Shown one piece after another: positions 1 to 8,071 of a DNA stretch of 28,453 nt. The stretch lies in assembly GCA_948868795.1 (NCBI GenBank), contig CAQRDK010000013.1, forward strand, positions 1 through 28,453, read 5' to 3'. The notes under the pieces are model-generated. The model had not been told where the DNA came from and made no database searches. It worked only from the letters and a program-made list of their open reading frames with translations. This DNA comes from an uncultured Candidatus Saccharibacteria bacterium (lineage in GTDB: Bacteria; Patescibacteriota; Saccharimonadia; Saccharimonadales; Saccharimonadaceae). Each line of letters starts with the position of its first letter. Positions within the stretch are counted from its first letter, which is position 1. A program made the translations under genes and the position numbers.

Positions 1-126
1 TGGGCGACCATTCTTAAGGCCACTGTCATCGCCCCAGGCTGAGACCAGGGAGGGAGTCATAATTGCGACGCCCGCCACGGCTGCAGCTCCAGAAAGCGCA
101 ACAGCTAGTTTAGTAATTTTACGCAT
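1..126 (-). CDS. Secreted surface protein, N-terminus only (cut by window edge)
   Basis: Forty-two codons are visible, reading leftward off the window without a stop. The start is ATG at 124-126, with an AGGAG ribosome binding site at 133-137. The peptide opens with MRKITK, continues with a hydrophobic Ala/Val-rich core and reaches SLVSAWGDDSG, which reads as a Sec signal peptide with cleavage near VSA. From memory, this start (signal peptide followed by AWGD) is common in Saccharibacteria surface proteins; no search was done. The gene is transcribed from a strong promoter at 333-361 through a leader of about 200 nt. Only the signal peptide is seen, so the mature function is unknown. It is likely exported and possibly wall-associated, like the FISUMP protein at the other end of the window. 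Confidence 0.75.
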   Translation of the reverse strand, partial: MRKITKLAVALSGAAAVAGVAIMTPSLVSAWGDDSGLKNGRP

Positions 127-326
127 TGATATTTCTCCTAATTAACTTTGGTTTCAGCTTGAGGCAAGAGATCTCGCCGCTGACGGACAGACTTTACATG
201 ATTTACATTATGGCTTTCTTGTGGTTTGGCTTGTCCCCTACTCTGGGAAATTATGATATTTGAGTAGGTTCCACGGATTTGAAAGCACGAAATTGTAAAG
301 TCTTCGATAACCTATTTCAAGGTTAT
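127..326 (-). promoter_or_regulatory. Long leader with nested inverted repeats
   Basis: The predicted leader begins with ATAACC-N8-GGTTAT (307-326). It then contains AGACTTTAC/GTAAAGTCT, a perfect 9-bp pairing of about 293-302 with 189-197. Inside that lies CTACTC paired with GAGTAG across a 17-nt loop. This nested arrangement suggests a folded 5' UTR. No known riboswitch class was recognised. Confidence 0.4.
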
Positions 327-332
327 ACTACC

Positions 333-361
333 ATTGTAGCACAGCATAACCTTTTTGTCAA
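333..361 (-). promoter_or_regulatory. Sigma70-type promoter of the left-edge secreted protein
   Basis: On the minus strand, TTGACA (356-361) and TACAAT (333-338) are separated by exactly 17 bp, with TGTGC directly before the -10 (extended -10). The expected start is near 326, giving a leader of about 200 nt. Confidence 0.8.
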
Positions 362-382
362 GCATTTTGACACAAAATGCTT
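360..382. promoter_or_regulatory. Perfect palindrome overlapping the -35 box, probable operator
   Basis: The 10-mer AAGCATTTTG (360-369) is followed by ACA and then its exact reverse complement (373-382). It overlaps the edge of the minus-strand -35 hexamer and lies between the divergent promoters at 333-361 and 510-538. No T-tract follows and no gene ends here, so an operator is more likely than a terminator. Confidence 0.55.
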
Positions 383-509
383 AGGCTAGTTACGCCGCTC
401 AGGGGAGAAAAACAGTCTCCTATCTGTTCGCTATCCTCGCTAGACAATACTTTTATGCTAAAATCAAGTGTGACGCAAGCATAGCCAGACAGTCAAGTCG
501 CGAGCGCAA

Positions 510-538
510 TTGACAAATATGCTATTGTGTGCTAGAAT
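510..538 (+). promoter_or_regulatory. Promoter of the 251-aa secreted protein
   Basis: TTGACA (510-515), a 17-bp spacer ending in TGTGTGC and TAGAAT (533-538) form a good extended -10 promoter. The spacer end matches the promoter cassette at 4024, 4836, 10571 and 14896. The leader is about 90 nt. Confidence 0.8.
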
Positions 539-632
539 GCGAAGTGAGGATATAGTCTCGTGAGTTGCGAGGCTGCTGCCTTGAACTTTGCGAGCACTGT
601 TCCTACAATATTTATGAGAGGAAGTCGAAAGT

Positions 633-1388
633 ATGAAGAACCTGAGAAAACCTGTTTCCCTGTTGATCTGTCTGGTGATGGCACTATGCCTGGCAAGCGC
701 CGCCTATGCGGCTAATTCGTCTGAGGATGTTGCCCTGCCGGACGCCTGCACCACCCAGCCCGCCGCCACGGACGATGTTCCGGATGCGCCGAGCGAGCTG
801 CCGACAACGGTCGGACTGAAGATTGGCACGCTGAACCAGTACGGCATGAAGTACAACTCCAGTCATTACGACAGCGAGCTGAACAGCATCGTCGCCACGT
901 TCAAACTGAGCGACGCCAGCAAGATCGAAGCGCTGCTGAGATACTGCCGACCGGCATACCAGCTGAGCGAGAGCTTGGCGATTGTCAAGGATCCCGGAGA
1001 CGCGGCAGACTATATCAAAGCACAGGCCATCATGAATGTCCAGGATATCCTGAATGAATTGCTGTTGAATGCCGGCGGAGGCCCGGACTATCACTATGTC
1101 AGCCGGTCTGAGCTAGTAGCAACGGCGGAAGAGGTCCTGCAGTCGGAAGAATACCAGAAGCTGGCTGCAGCGCTGGCGCCGTTGCAGGAGCTGGAGAAGA
1201 CTGATGCGCGATCTCTGATGCTTGCCTTCACCGAGGACGAGCTGGCCAAGATCTGTAATGATCTGCATGAGGCGGTTTACGGCGAGTGGCATCTGCGCCT
1301 GGAATGGCTGGATGAGATGGAGTTTTCGATGGTTTTGCCGATTACGCAGGCGGAAACCTCGACTATCACCTCCACTTCTGCCGACTAA
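633..1388 (+). CDS. Secreted protein of unknown function, 251 aa
   Basis: The start ATG at 633 has an AGAGGAAG ribosome binding site at about 616-623 and lies some 90 nt behind a consensus promoter. Residues 1-26 form a clear Sec signal peptide: basic MKNLRK, a hydrophobic core, then SAAYA with predicted cleavage before ANSSED. The mature part is acidic, mostly helical in character, and rich in Ala, Leu and Glu. It has no transmembrane segment and no catalytic motif I recognise. It has only a few cysteines (one at about residue 39, one at about 105 and one at about 209). Codon use is strongly CTG-biased for Leu. The family is not recognised; it is probably an exported soluble or cell-surface protein. 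Confidence 0.8.
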   Translation: MKNLRKPVSLLICLVMALCLASAAYAANSSEDVALPDACTTQPAATDDVPDAPSELPTTVGLKIGTLNQYGMKYNSSHYDSELNSIVATFKLSDASKIEALLRYCRPAYQLSESLAIVKDPGDAADYIKAQAIMNVQDILNELLLNAGGGPDYHYVSRSELVATAEEVLQSEEYQKLAAALAPLQELEKTDARSLMLAFTEDELAKICNDLHEAVYGEWHLRLEWLDEMEFSMVLPITQAETSTITSTSAD

Positions 1389-1461
1389 TAGACCGCGCCG
1401 AGCGATTTGCGTCGCTATGTCATGCGATTATCTCAGAGGTACGAACGGAATACGTGCGCTA

Positions 1462-1494
1462 AAACAAGGGTCTCCCGCGAGGGAGGCCCTGTTT
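1462..1494. terminator. Bidirectional intrinsic terminator between the 251-aa gene and leuS
   Basis: GGGTCTCCC (1468-1476), a GCGA tetraloop and GGGAGGCCC (1481-1489) form a 9-bp stem with one G-U pair. AACAAG and TGTTT flank it, giving T-rich tails on both strands. It can end both convergent transcripts. Confidence 0.75.
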
Positions 1495-1519
1495 GCTTGT
1501 TCTGACCTTTGGTTTTAAA

Positions 1520-3955
1520 TTAGACGACGATGCTGATGAGTTTGGCGGCTTTAGGGATGATGACTTTGCGGATTTCTTTGTCGGCGGTGAATTTTTGGAC
1601 GTTGGCGTCGGCAAGGGCGAGAGCCTGGAGCTGGTCGGCATCGGAGAGGAGGTCAGGAGAGACGGAGAGCTTTGCGCGAAGCTTGCCATTGACCTGGACG
1701 ACGACTTCGACGGTATCAGCGGCGAGGGCGGATTCGTCCCAGGTCGGCCAGACGTCGTCGCTACCGAGTTTTTCGAGCATCTCGGAGGCAAGGTGCGGCG
1801 CGAACGGTTTCAGAAGCTTCGCGAGGGCAATCTTGTCCTCGTCGAGCGGGGCAGCGAAGATATTATTGACGAATTCCATGAGCGCGGCAACCGCGGTATT
1901 GAAGCTGCAGCGATGAATATCTTCGGTGACTTTCTTGATGGTTTTGTGGCGGAGGGTCTTGCGGGCGGCGAGATAGTCAGCGGAGAGGTCGGCAGCATTT
2001 TTCTCTGGGTTGAAGACGATGGTCCAGCAGCGGTTCAGGAAGCGATAGACCCCGCCGATAGCTTCGGTGTTCCAGGCGGCGTCTTGGTCGTAAGGGCCGA
2101 TGAACATTTCGTAAGTGCGGAGGGTGTCGGCGCCGTAGCCGCTCTCGATAACTTCGAGCGGGTCGATGACGTTGCCTTTCGACTTGGACATTTTCTTGCC
2201 GTCGGGGGCGTTGATGTAGCCGTTGTAGAGGAGCTTCTTGATCGGCTCGCGGAAAGGTAGATAGCCTTGGTCAGCGAAGAACTTGCACCAGAAGCGAACA
2301 TAGAGAAGGTGGGCAACGGCGTGGTCGCCACCGACGTAGATGTCGGTCGGAGCCCAGTATTTGATGGCTTCCGGATCCCAGGCGGCCTGGTCGTCATGCG
2401 GGCTGACGTAGCGCCAGAGATACCAGGAGGAACAGGCATAGCCGTCGAGCGTGTCGGTCTCACGGATACATTCAATATCATTGCCGTTTTCGTCTTTCAG
2501 GGTGACTTTCAGCCAATCTTCCGCTTTTGCCAGCGGCGAACGGCCGGTGTCATCGGGCTTGTAATCTTCGATTTCTGGGTGCATGACGGGGAGCTGGTCT
2601 TCGGGGATGGGGTGAGCGTTGCCGTCTTTGTCGTAGGCAATCGGAATCGGGCAACCCCAGTAGCGCTGGCGAGAAATCAGCCAATCGCGCATCTTATAAG
2701 TGACCTTCGGGCGGCCGAGACCGCGTTCCTCGAGCCAAGCAACAATCTGCTCGCGGGCATCTTCGGTGCGAGTGCCGTTGAACTGGGCGGAATTGACCAA
2801 AGTTCCCTCGCCGTGATAGAAGCGGCTGCTCTCGGGACTGTTGTCCGGAGCTTCGATGACTTGGATGACGGGCAAGTCGAACTTTTCGGCAAACTCAAAG
2901 TCACGTTCGTCGCCGAAGGGGACACCCATAACCGCGCCGGTGCCGTAGCCGATGAGGACGTAGTCGGCGACCCAAATCGGGATTTTCTCGCCGCTAGCCG
3001 GGTTAATCGCGTAGCTGCCGGTGAAGACGCCGGTCTTTTCTTTGTTTTCTTGGCGCTCGATTTCGGATTTCTTGAGGGCGTCCTGACAATACTGCTTGAC
3101 TTTTTCGGCGGTCGCAGGCGTAGCCAACTCGGAAACCATTGGATGCTCAGGGGCGAGGACGAGAAAGGTCGCGCCGAACAGAGTGTCGGGGCGGGTGGTA
3201 AAGACGGTGGTGTTTTCGTCTTTGTCGGCAATCTGGAAGTCAACTTCGGCACCTTCAGAGCGGCCGATCCAGTTTTTCTGCATGGTTTTGATTTTGTCGG
3301 GCCAATCGAGGGCGTCGATGCCGTCGAGAAGCTCGTCGGCGTAAGCGGTGATTTTGAAGAACCATTGCTTCATTTTCTTCTTTTCGACTTCGCTGCCGCA
3401 GCGCCAACAATGGCCGTTTTCAACCTGTTCGTTGGCGAGGACGGTTTGGTCGACCGGGCACCACCATTGGTAGGATTCTTTCTGATAGGCGAGACCGGCT
3501 TTATAAAGCTGAAGGAAGCACCACTGCGTCCACTTATAATATTCCGGGTCGGAGGTGTTGATCTCGCGGCTCCAGTCGATAGCATAGCCGAGCTTCTGGG
3601 CTTGCTTGCGGAAGTTGGCGATGTTGGTCGCGGTGGCGGACTGTGGCGAAATGCCGGTTTTTATGGCATAATTTTCGGCGGGGAGGCCGAAAGTGTCGTA
3701 GCCAAAGGGACGAAGGACGTTCATTTCCTGCTGAGTATAGAAGCGAGCGAGGACGTCGACGATAGTAAAGTTGCGAACATGACCGACGTGAAGTCCGGCG
3801 CCAGAAGGGTATGGGAACATCTCGGCGAGATATTTTTTCGGCTTCGGATTACCATTCGGGAGTTTCTCGTCGATGGGGCCAGCCTTAAAAGCCTCGGTCT
3901 CAGACCAGATTTTTTGCCATTTTTGTTCGATTTTCAGCGGGTCATATCTATCCAT
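1520..3955 (-). CDS. leuS: Leucyl-tRNA synthetase
   Basis: This class Ia synthetase charges tRNA-Leu in the cytoplasm. All landmarks are present in 811 residues. The HIGH-type motif is HVGH (56-59) inside FPYPSGAGLHVGH. The CP1 editing domain carries TTRPDT (253-258) and a GTGAVMGVP loop (about 339-346) whose catalytic Asp is kept as D349, although the usual GH/AH before it is FG. KMSKS lies at 588-592 and is followed by the anticodon-binding helical domain and C-terminal domain. Cys166, Cys183 and Cys186 sit where bacterial LeuRS has its zinc insertion. Length is normal for bacterial LeuRS (about 800-870). The start ATG has no ribosome binding site. Instead a TATAAT box ends 6 nt upstream, implying a leaderless mRNA. 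Confidence 0.98.
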   Translation of the reverse strand: MDRYDPLKIEQKWQKIWSETEAFKAGPIDEKLPNGNPKPKKYLAEMFPYPSGAGLHVGHVRNFTIVDVLARFYTQQEMNVLRPFGYDTFGLPAENYAIKTGISPQSATATNIANFRKQAQKLGYAIDWSREINTSDPEYYKWTQWCFLQLYKAGLAYQKESYQWWCPVDQTVLANEQVENGHCWRCGSEVEKKKMKQWFFKITAYADELLDGIDALDWPDKIKTMQKNWIGRSEGAEVDFQIADKDENTTVFTTRPDTLFGATFLVLAPEHPMVSELATPATAEKVKQYCQDALKKSEIERQENKEKTGVFTGSYAINPASGEKIPIWVADYVLIGYGTGAVMGVPFGDERDFEFAEKFDLPVIQVIEAPDNSPESSRFYHGEGTLVNSAQFNGTRTEDAREQIVAWLEERGLGRPKVTYKMRDWLISRQRYWGCPIPIAYDKDGNAHPIPEDQLPVMHPEIEDYKPDDTGRSPLAKAEDWLKVTLKDENGNDIECIRETDTLDGYACSSWYLWRYVSPHDDQAAWDPEAIKYWAPTDIYVGGDHAVAHLLYVRFWCKFFADQGYLPFREPIKKLLYNGYINAPDGKKMSKSKGNVIDPLEVIESGYGADTLRTYEMFIGPYDQDAAWNTEAIGGVYRFLNRCWTIVFNPEKNAADLSADYLAARKTLRHKTIKKVTEDIHRCSFNTAVAALMEFVNNIFAAPLDEDKIALAKLLKPFAPHLASEMLEKLGSDDVWPTWDESALAADTVEVVVQVNGKLRAKLSVSPDLLSDADQLQALALADANVQKFTADKEIRKVIIPKAAKLISIVV

Positions 3956-3961
3956 GGTGGT

Positions 3962-3967
3962 ATTATA
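3962..3967 (-). promoter_or_regulatory. -10 element of leuS, leaderless type
   Basis: TATAAT on the minus strand, preceded by TGTGA, lies 6 nt before the leuS ATG. Transcription would start at or next to the A of ATG. No clear -35 was seen. Confidence 0.7.
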
Positions 3968-4023
3968 TCACAAAACTGGGGATTAGGGGAGAGGAGTGGA
4001 TTCCGAGATAGTTCTCCGTTTAC

Positions 4024-4052
4024 TTGACTTTTATGGCGATGTGTGCTATAAT
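4024..4052 (+). promoter_or_regulatory. Consensus promoter cassette, copy 2 of 5
   Basis: TTGACT (4024-4029), 17 bp, TATAAT (4047-4052), extended by TGTGC. The spacer TTTATGGCGATGTGTGC is nearly the same as the one at 10571. It drives the membrane protein at 4136. Confidence 0.9.
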
Positions 4053-4135
4053 GTAAGGATAGGGGTAAAATAGCACATTTCAGTACTGTTTGGTCAATAG
4101 CTGCGACTTTAGTATTTTGAGAGGAGAGATGCTTA

Positions 4136-4741
4136 ATGAAAAGGGCGACTGCAAAATATCTCGCAGCGGCAATAGTCGCTATGATGGCCGCGCTTGTCTT
4201 TTACTGGGTGGCGACGGAGCTGCCTTTGCCGGAGGGCGCGTTCAAAGAGGAGGGCTACTACTTCCTGGACCGGTATTCCGACGAGGTTGGGATTGATTTG
4301 ACGTCAATGCCGACGAAAGCGGATTTGGTTTTCTACGGAGGCATAGTACCCCTGGTCGGCTTGTTGTTTATTCGGCACGCCGCTAGGCGCGAACCGAAAC
4401 CCGACGACATCGAAACTCGCTTTGATCGGATCTTCTGGCGCTGTGAAACAATTTACCAACTTGGCATCGGCTGGTTCATCATCTTGCGCGAGTGGACAGA
4501 CCTTTTAGTGCCATGCGCGCACTACAACGAGTTTGCCGAGCAATTCTGTATCCATCCGGATTTTTTGCTAATTATGGAGAGATACCCGCTGGTTGCGGGC
4601 TGGATGGCAAGATACTGCTACTGGCACGATAGTTGGGAAGTTTGGGTGAGGCTCACGCCTATCGTGATTACCCTGGTTTGTTTCCTGGCTTTTTGGCTTA
4701 TTGACCGGCGATACGACTATCTTGCAGAGATTGAGGACTGA
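4136..4741 (+). CDS. Multi-pass membrane protein of unknown function, 201 aa
   Basis: The start ATG at 4136 is 9 nt after GAGGAG (4121-4126) and sits behind a near-perfect promoter. Hydrophobic segments occur at about residues 8-27, 65-81 and 172-189, with a weaker one near 106-124. The second loop has an Arg/Lys/Asp-rich stretch after TM2 (RHAARREPKPDD). The region between TM3 and TM4 is unusually rich in Trp, Tyr and His (for example RYCYWHDSWEVW at about 159-170). That points to an aromatic belt at the membrane surface, but no family was recognised. The gene is monocistronic, with its own terminator at 4761-4791. Confidence 0.8.
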   Translation: MKRATAKYLAAAIVAMMAALVFYWVATELPLPEGAFKEEGYYFLDRYSDEVGIDLTSMPTKADLVFYGGIVPLVGLLFIRHAARREPKPDDIETRFDRIFWRCETIYQLGIGWFIILREWTDLLVPCAHYNEFAEQFCIHPDFLLIMERYPLVAGWMARYCYWHDSWEVWVRLTPIVITLVCFLAFWLIDRRYDYLAEIED

Positions 4742-4760
4742 CCCCGTCCGATATTCTGCG

Positions 4761-4791
4761 AAGGGCGACGGAGAAATCTGCCGCCCTTTTT
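4761..4791 (+). terminator. Intrinsic terminator of the 201-aa membrane protein
   Basis: AAGGGCG (4761-4767) pairs with CGCCCTT (4782-4788), followed by a run of T residues. It begins 20 nt after the stop codon. Confidence 0.8.
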
Positions 4792-4835
4792 CATGCTAAA
4801 TATTCGTTGTATTATTGCGCTTGGGCTAAGTTCTC

Positions 4836-4864
4836 TTGACTTTTAGGGTGAGGTGTGCTATAAT
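4836..4864 (+). promoter_or_regulatory. Consensus promoter cassette, copy 3 of 5
   Basis: TTGACT (4836-4841), 17 bp, TATAAT (4859-4864) with TGTGC before the -10. It lies 22 nt before the GTG start of the methyltransferase, which excludes longer upstream starts in that frame. Confidence 0.9.
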
Positions 4865-4886
4865 GGGTGTAATAGGGAGGATTTTT

Positions 4887-5435
4887 GTGTCTCAAATTAT
4901 CGTCGTGCTGCATAATATTCGGTCGGTTTATAACGTCGGAGCGATTCTCCGGACGTGCGAAGGGCTGGGGATTGACGAAGCGGTGTTTTCTGGATATACG
5001 CCACGATATGAGGACACTGGGCTGTTGCCGCATTTGCGAGAGAAATTGAATCGGCAGATCGAAAAATCGGCGCTCGGGGCGGAGAAAATGGTGCCGCAAG
5101 AAGCGGTCGAGGATTTAGCGGGGTGGCTGGCGGCGAAACGTGGTGGGGGCTGGACGATTGTCGGGCTGGAGAATAATTTGGTGCCGGAAGAAATGGCGAA
5201 AAGATGGGTGCTCGGGGCAGAAGATATGGAGCTAGGGGATTTAGAGAAGGTGGTACTGATTCTGGGGGAGGAGGTGAACGGGATTCCGGCGGAAGTGCGG
5301 CGGGAGGTGGATTTCTTTTTGGAAATTCCGATGCGAGGACGGAAGGAATCGTTTAATGTGTCGGTCGCGACGGGGATTGCGCTCTGGGGAATTCAGCAGG
5401 CAGGGCGACGGAAGAGCTGGGCCGGCTACGATTGA
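4887..5435 (+). CDS. SpoU/TrmH-family RNA 2'-O-methyltransferase
   Basis: This SPOUT-fold enzyme probably uses S-adenosylmethionine to methylate a ribose 2'-OH in tRNA or rRNA. The three family motifs are present: HNIRSVYNVGAILRTCEGLG (9-28), LILGEEVNG (124-132) and IPMRGRKESFNVSVATGIAL (147-166). The usual SLNVSVA has become SFNVSVA. I place the start at GTG 4887, because GGGAGG lies at 4875-4880 and any earlier in-frame start would fall inside the promoter. The 182-residue length fits the short form of the family with no N-terminal substrate-binding domain. The target cannot be told from sequence; TrmL-like or TrmH-like roles are both possible. Confidence 0.9.
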   Translation: MSQIIVVLHNIRSVYNVGAILRTCEGLGIDEAVFSGYTPRYEDTGLLPHLREKLNRQIEKSALGAEKMVPQEAVEDLAGWLAAKRGGGWTIVGLENNLVPEEMAKRWVLGAEDMELGDLEKVVLILGEEVNGIPAEVRREVDFFLEIPMRGRKESFNVSVATGIALWGIQQAGRRKSWAGYD

Positions 5436-5477
5436 ACGGGGGCTGGCGTTTTTGATAGTTTTTGATGGTTTTGGGTC

Positions 5478-5518
5478 GAAAACACCGCCCAGCGCTTTGA
5501 GGTGGCTGGACGGTTTTC
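5478..5518. terminator. Hairpin between convergent genes
   Basis: GAAAAC-CCG-CCAGC on the left pairs with GCTGG-CGG-TTTTC on the right, with small bulges. It lies between the stop codons of the methyltransferase (5435) and the minus-strand 198-aa gene (5531). The T-rich outer arm fits a shared terminator. Confidence 0.55.
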
Positions 5519-5530
5519 TGGGAGTGATAG

Positions 5531-6127
5531 TTAGAGCCAATAGGGCGCTTCGGGTTGGAACGACTCGACGGACGGGACGCTGTAGTCGAAGTTGCCAGAC
5601 GGGGCGCCGCCGAAGGTTTCGACGAAGCGCACGGAATGGGAGCCATTCTTTGAGCTGCAGTTCATGTCGTAGCTGATATGCCAATCAAGCTCGGGGAGGT
5701 CGAAATTGAGGCCGAGAGCGACAGGCGAGACGAGGTAGGCGGCGGCGCAGCTGCGGAAGTGGCCGATAGAGTCGAGGGCGGTGCCGCCGGTCAAGTGGTA
5801 GCCTTCGCTGCGGACGGCAGACTCGATGTAATAGAGCTGCAGGCGGGCGACGTAAAAGTCGACGCGCCAGAGTTGCCAGCTCTCGTCCTCGCCGGTGATG
5901 ATTTTCGGCAGCTTCCGCCCGAAATCCGGACAGCATTTCGGCTGGGGGATGGCGGATTCGCGCAAAACGTCATGGGCGCTTGCGCGACTCTTTTCGCTGG
6001 AGCGATAAATCTCGGCGAGACTCATCTGGATAATTGGCAGCTGGCGGACGACGTCGAGTGTCGGAATTTGGCAGCCTTCGGCGGCGGTCATGACGCGCAA
6101 ACGCTGGTCTGCGATGGGTGAGTACAC
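5531..6127 (-). CDS. Hypothetical protein, 198 aa
   Basis: The start is GTG at 6125-6127, with AAGGAGG about 8 nt upstream. No signal peptide or transmembrane segment is apparent. The N-terminal half is helical with a Ser/Arg-rich stretch (SSEKSRASAHD), followed by a CCPDFGRK segment. The C-terminal half looks beta-rich and aromatic (WQLWRVDFYVARLQLYYIES, about 84-103) and ends EAPYWL. Residues 106-118 (SEGYHLTGGTALD) and the later SHSVRFVETFGG give the look of a small enzyme or binding domain, but I do not recognise the family. A promoter at 6249-6254 gives a leader of about 115 nt that starts with a strong hairpin. Confidence 0.7.
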   Translation of the reverse strand: MYSPIADQRLRVMTAAEGCQIPTLDVVRQLPIIQMSLAEIYRSSEKSRASAHDVLRESAIPQPKCCPDFGRKLPKIITGEDESWQLWRVDFYVARLQLYYIESAVRSEGYHLTGGTALDSIGHFRSCAAAYLVSPVALGLNFDLPELDWHISYDMNCSSKNGSHSVRFVETFGGAPSGNFDYSVPSVESFQPEAPYWL

Positions 6128-6206
6128 AAAAAGTGCCTCCTTTCTGAGAGATTCTGAAGCTGGTTCGAAGGGCGACGGTCTATGGTCTTAGCAATAACTA
6201 ATCACG

Positions 6207-6254
6207 AAAGGTGCGCTCCCGGCGCATGAGGGAGAGGGCGCACCTTTTATTATA
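6207..6254 (-). promoter_or_regulatory. Promoter -10 followed at once by a 5'-end stem-loop
   Basis: TATAAT (6249-6254, minus, preceded by TGC) is followed within a few nt by AAAGGTGCGC (6207-6216) paired with GCGCACCTTT (6238-6247). An inner TCCC/GGGA pair adds to the stem. On the minus strand no T-tract follows, so this reads as a leader hairpin of the 198-aa gene. On the plus strand it would look like a terminator, but no plus-strand gene precedes it. Confidence 0.55.
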
Positions 6255-6298
6255 GCATGAACCTTTAGCCAGTATCGCAATTACTTTGCGTACCGGGG

Positions 6299-7030
6299 TT
6301 ATTTGACGAGCTGCTCGTGACTCGGGAGATCAGGAATGTCGGACTGAGCGCTGAAACCGTCGTAATAATTCGTCTTGATGGGCGGATGGCCGATTTTGTT
6401 AGCAGCTTTGACGATTTCGTTGACGTCGTCGGTCAGTTTGTAAATCTTCGGGTCGTTCTTGGAAATTAGGCCGAGCGGGAGCATTTTGCTATGGAAGAAC
6501 TTGTCGAGCTGGCGCCAGAAACTTTTGCCGAAGAAGAAGACGGGCATTTTCGGCATTTTGCCTTCTTGCATGAGGATAATAATCTCGGAAAGTTCGTCGA
6601 GAGTGCCGAAGCCGCCTGGGAAGAAGACGTAGACTTTCGCGGACATGGCGAGCATGACTTTGCGGGCGAAGAAGTATTTGAACTGCATAGTGTCAGTCAG
6701 ATAGGGGTTCGGGAATTGTTCGTGGCGGAGGGTGATGTTCAGGCCGATGCTACGGCCGCCATATTCGAAGGCGCCGTGGTTCGCGGCTTCCATGATACCA
6801 GGGCCACCGCCGGTGATGACGGCATGGCCGTTCTGGGCGAGGAGCTGGCCTAGTTCCCTAGCTTTTTTACAATATTTATTGTCCTGGTCAAGGCGAGCGG
6901 AACCAAAAATCGTAACGCCTTGCGGATAAGTGCGAACGATTTTGAGGCCACGCTCCAAATCATTAGCATAAGCCTTTGCGCGTTCAATATCGGCTTGTTC
7001 GAGTTGTTTGAGGATTTCTTCGTCGAGCAT
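6299..7030 (-). CDS. LOG-family (TIGR00730) Rossmann-fold protein
   Basis: Proteins of this family include cytokinin riboside 5'-monophosphate phosphoribohydrolases, which cleave a nucleotide to base plus ribose 5-phosphate. In bacteria many members are AMP or other nucleotide hydrolases of uncertain substrate. The signature residues are present: GGGPGIMEAAN (74-84), Arg123-Lys124 and PGGFGTLDE (138-146). The start ATG at 7028-7030 follows GGGAG by only 2 nt. The upstream frame stays open but lacks family similarity, so 243 aa is preferred. It is the last gene of the gap operon, 32 nt after the kinase. Release of ribose 5-phosphate would feed the rpiB/rpe steps next door; that link is inference. 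Confidence 0.9.
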   Translation of the reverse strand: MLDEEILKQLEQADIERAKAYANDLERGLKIVRTYPQGVTIFGSARLDQDNKYCKKARELGQLLAQNGHAVITGGGPGIMEAANHGAFEYGGRSIGLNITLRHEQFPNPYLTDTMQFKYFFARKVMLAMSAKVYVFFPGGFGTLDELSEIIILMQEGKMPKMPVFFFGKSFWRQLDKFFHSKMLPLGLISKNDPKIYKLTDDVNEIVKAANKIGHPPIKTNYYDGFSAQSDIPDLPSHEQLVK

Positions 7031-7062
7031 AACTCCCTTTCTGTATATATTATTTATTAGGT

Positions 7063-8040
7063 CTAGCCGGCCAAATCTTCGACTTTCTGGAACGGCATGA
7101 GATGAAAATCTTCTTCGCCGGTCAGGATGCCGGTTTCGGCGCCATAACTTTGGGCGACTTTTGAAGCGTTTGCGGAGGCGAATCGGAGGGATTTTTCGAA
7201 GTCGCCGCTCCTCGCAAATTCCGCCAAGAAGCCGGAGCCAAAAGCGTCGCCGACGCCAGTCGCGTCGCGAACGCGGGCTTGCTCGTAGACGCCAAGGCGA
7301 TAAGTATCTTGGTGGTTCGTGGCGATGGCGCCCATTGATCCATCTGTGATAATGACTGTTTCGCAATAATTCGAGAGATGAGCAAGAAGCTCGGTCAGGA
7401 GAACGCCAGGAACAATCTGGGCGGCTTCCTCCTTGTTGACAATGAGAACATCGACGTCTTCGAGCAGCCCGATGAGTTTTTGCGGATGTTTAAGTTCGGC
7501 CGGGCCTGGATTAAACATGACTTTTGCGCCAAGAGCATGGGCTTTTTCAAAGAATTCAAGAAGTTTTTCCATGTTGCCCTGGAGGGTGCCAACATAAATC
7601 CAATCGGGCTGGATCGTGTCGAGGTCGGCAGCAGAAAGATTATCCGATTTCGCGGAGGCGCCGCGGAAACTCAAGGTAGTCCGTTCACCGGATTTAGCGT
7701 CGAGCAGAATCACCGAACAGCCGGTCGCGGCACGAACGATGCTGGCGTAGCTGCTGTCGATATTTTCCTTGTCAAAGCATTCGAGCACGCTTTCGCCGGC
7801 GGCGTCATGAGCAAGGTTGCCGATAAAGATAGTCTCGTGGCCGCAACGTGCGAAGGTGACGGCGGCATTCGCGCCGCTACCGCCAACACCAAAGAAAGTT
7901 TTGTCGATGTCGACGTGGGTGCCGATAATCATTTTGCCGAAAATCGACTGACCGCCCTCGGTCTCGAGACCCTCAAAATCGTCGCGGTCGATCAGATAGA
8001 TTTCTTGACAGGCGGGACCGATAGAAACGATGCGACTCAT
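7063..8040 (-). CDS. PfkB-family (ribokinase-like) sugar or nucleoside kinase
   Basis: This kinase transfers phosphate from ATP (or ADP) to a sugar or nucleoside. The N-terminal glycine motif is GVGGSGANAAVTFARCG (51-67). The C-terminal PfkB signature DATGVGDAFGSGF (259-271) contains the anion hole and catalytic Asp265. NPGP (177-180) and VNKEEA (201-206) are also typical. The start ATG at 8038-8040 has AGGAG 7 nt upstream; a longer upstream frame overlaps rpe and is not used. At 325 aa it has normal length. Its place after rpe, with 31 nt between, suggests a pentose or ribonucleoside substrate, but ribokinase, adenosine kinase and fructokinase activities cannot be separated here. Confidence 0.92.
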   Translation of the reverse strand: MSRIVSIGPACQEIYLIDRDDFEGLETEGGQSIFGKMIIGTHVDIDKTFFGVGGSGANAAVTFARCGHETIFIGNLAHDAAGESVLECFDKENIDSSYASIVRAATGCSVILLDAKSGERTTLSFRGASAKSDNLSAADLDTIQPDWIYVGTLQGNMEKLLEFFEKAHALGAKVMFNPGPAELKHPQKLIGLLEDVDVLIVNKEEAAQIVPGVLLTELLAHLSNYCETVIITDGSMGAIATNHQDTYRLGVYEQARVRDATGVGDAFGSGFLAEFARSGDFEKSLRFASANASKVAQSYGAETGILTGEEDFHLMPFQKVEDLAG

Positions 8041-8071
8041 AAAATATCTCCTAAGCTCGAGGCATGGCGCG

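Noticed and set aside
2267..4027. Long open frame of 586 codons opposite leuS
   Set aside because: It is fully antisense to a motif-complete leuS, has no family pattern and no ribosome binding site. The skewed codon use of leuS leaves this frame open.
7031..7366. 112-codon Arg-rich extension of the LOG protein
   Set aside because: It is antisense-like in composition, overlaps the kinase gene and is not part of the family.
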